A stretch of 6,096 bases of DNA. It comes from Armatimonadota bacterium. Lineage in GTDB: Bacteria > Armatimonadota > DTGP01 > JAHWJO01. The translations under genes were made by a program, and so were the position numbers. The notes beneath the pieces were generated by a model that did no database searches, was not told where the DNA came from, and saw nothing but the letters and a program-made list of their open reading frames with translations. Shown piece after piece: positions 5,224 through 6,096 of the stretch. The stretch covers positions 1 to 6,096 of the forward strand of contig JAHWJO010000309.1 in the NCBI GenBank assembly GCA_019348365.1. Reading direction: 5' to 3'. How positions within the stretch are numbered: the first letter of the stretch is position 1; every line of letters starts with the position of its first letter.

Positions 5224-6009
5224 TCATCCTGTCACCAGCAATTGCCGGAGGTAATCGAGGTTGGCTTTGGCGGAGGCGGCGGGGTCCTCGTTCGTGGGAG
5301 TTTCCAGGGTGATGAAACTCCCGTAGCCGATCCCCAGCAGCGCGCCGATGAACGCCTGGAGGTCCACGGTCCCTTCTCCGAGGAGCCGACCGCCGGGGTC
5401 CTTGACGTGGCACCGCACGATCCGGTCGCCCAGCTGACGCACCTCTTCGGCGGGATCGTGCCCGGCGCTCTTTGCGTTGCCCGGATCGTAATAGACCCCG
5501 ATGGCCGGGCTGGAGATCGTATCGACGAGGTGGATGAGGGCTTCCGCCGAGTTCCCGTACGGGATGCCGACGTTCTCCAGCCCGAACCGCACCCCCGTCT
5601 TCTCCAGCTCGCCCGTGATCTTCTGAAGCTCGCCGGTCCACCGCCGGGCTCCCTCCTCCATAGGGAGGTCCTTCGGGCCGGTGACGGGCATCAGCACCGC
5701 ATCGACCCCCATCTCGCGGCAGATCTTTGCGTACGCCACGGCGATCTCCCGCCCCGTCTCGCGCTTCTGCGGGTCCTCGTCCGCGAGACTCCACTGCCAG
5801 TACGAGTGCAGGCAGACGGACGCGATGGGGATCCCGCTTTTCTCGGAGAGGTCGCGGAGCTGTTGCCGGCCCCCTTCGGTCCAGAGCAGGTTGTTCTGGT
5901 AATCGCCGGTCACGCCCAGCTCCACGCCGTCGAAACCCAGCCGCAGCGCCTCATCGAACAGTTCCGTCCAGGGTTTCGCCAGCACCCCGTCCAACGCGCC
6001 GATATACAT
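5224..6009 (-). CDS. Sugar phosphate isomerase/epimerase (xylose isomerase-like TIM barrel)
   Basis: This 261-residue protein belongs to the AP-endonuclease-2/xylose-isomerase-like TIM-barrel superfamily, which isomerises or epimerises sugars, sugar phosphates or keto-inositols using a divalent metal. The likely metal-binding tetrad is visible in barrel order: E145 (GLENVG), D175 (YYDPGNA), H201 (CHVKDP) and E236 (TLETP). The N-terminal strand (MYIGALDGVL) and the GFDGVELG strand at 25-32 are typical, and H68 in CLHSYW may be a further active-site residue. Length is normal for the family and there is no signal peptide, so it should be cytoplasmic. The ATG is preceded by GAGGA (6021-6017) with a 7-nt spacer, which supports this start. 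It is the first gene of the apparent operon, 27 nt upstream of the DUF6807 gene. The CHVKDP and DPGNA signatures resemble hydroxypyruvate-isomerase and L-ribulose-5-phosphate-3-epimerase relatives, but the substrate cannot be assigned. Confidence 0.9.
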   Translation of the reverse strand: MYIGALDGVLAKPWTELFDEALRLGFDGVELGVTGDYQNNLLWTEGGRQQLRDLSEKSGIPIASVCLHSYWQWSLADEDPQKRETGREIAVAYAKICREMGVDAVLMPVTGPKDLPMEEGARRWTGELQKITGELEKTGVRFGLENVGIPYGNSAEALIHLVDTISSPAIGVYYDPGNAKSAGHDPAEEVRQLGDRIVRCHVKDPGGRLLGEGTVDLQAFIGALLGIGYGSFITLETPTNEDPAASAKANLDYLRQLLVTG

Positions 6010-6028
6010 GGGAATTTCCTCGCTTCAG

Positions 6029-6057
6029 TGGTCGGTGATTAGTGGTCGGTGGTCGGT
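6029..6057. repeat. Heptanucleotide direct repeats upstream of the first gene
   Basis: TGGTCGGT occurs at 6029-6036, 6043-6050 and 6050-6057. The starts are 14 and 7 bases apart, so they fit a 7-bp register with one diverged unit (TGATTAG). This resembles the short tandem heptamer repeats scattered between genes in several bacterial groups. The end of the array is only about 8 nt from the Shine-Dalgarno site of the first epimerase gene, so it lies in that gene's leader. Confidence 0.65.
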
Positions 6058-6059
6058 CG

Positions 6060-6096
6060 CCCTCACCCCCGCGCTACGCGCTGGCCCTCTCCCAAT
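6060..6096. repeat. Partial dispersed repeat (CCCTCACCCCC...GGCCCTCTCCC type), cut by the window edge
   Basis: The last bases have the pattern CCCTCACCCCC, a small CGCG-CTA-CGCG hairpin, then GGCCCTCTCCCAAT. This matches a common intergenic repeat of many high-GC bacterial genomes. Only one side is inside the window. No promoter for the operon can be recognised in the 87 nt upstream of the first gene, so transcription may start further out. Confidence 0.5.

Noticed and set aside
1..6096. CRISPR array, insertion sequence or rRNA/tRNA gene
   Set aside because: No regularly spaced direct repeats with unique spacers, no transposase or integrase frame, and no structural RNA signature was found on either strand.

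Overview
The window holds six complete genes, all on the minus strand and read from about 6009 down to 399. It is GC-rich, strongly so in third codon positions, and it is bracketed by intergenic repeats. Both the repeat content and the gene families point to a high-GC, non-model bacterium. My guess is Armatimonadota, Planctomycetota or Chloroflexota, the phyla where DUF6807 ('PmoA-like') proteins and arrays of sugar isomerase/epimerase paralogues are common. No marker gene is present, so this placement is weak inference.

Layout in the direction of transcription: (1) a TIM-barrel sugar (phosphate) isomerase/epimerase, 6009-5224; (2) a DUF6807 protein, often mis-named 'methane oxygenase PmoA', 5196-4045; (3) a nucleoside hydrolase, 4048-2972, overlapping gene 2 by an ATGA; (4) a second TIM-barrel epimerase, 2953-2135; (5) a small exported protein with an H-type-lectin-like domain, 2123-1701, whose Shine-Dalgarno site touches the stop codon of gene 4; (6) a glycerate 2-kinase with a TTG start, 1553-399. 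Genes 1-5 are separated by 27 nt, a 4-nt overlap, 18 nt and 11 nt, so they look like one operon. Gene 6 follows a 147-nt spacer filled by a nested inverted repeat.

The 1-398 flank has no convincing gene. It carries two inverted-repeat elements: one of the widely dispersed 'GTCATTCCGAGCGAAGCGAGGAATCT' type, with a 19-bp tandem duplication in its loop, and an adjacent one with 13-bp perfect arms. The 6029-6096 flank carries a heptanucleotide direct repeat and the start of another dispersed repeat.

Together the genes look like a small carbohydrate-processing cluster. It has an N-glycosidic bond hydrolase, two divalent-metal epimerase/isomerase barrels, an uncharacterised DUF6807 protein, a possible extracellular glycan-binding protein and a kinase that feeds glycerate into lower glycolysis. 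The pathway and substrate are not determined by the sequence. The most notable points are the translational coupling of DUF6807 to a nucleoside hydrolase and the repeat structures that separate and flank the cluster.
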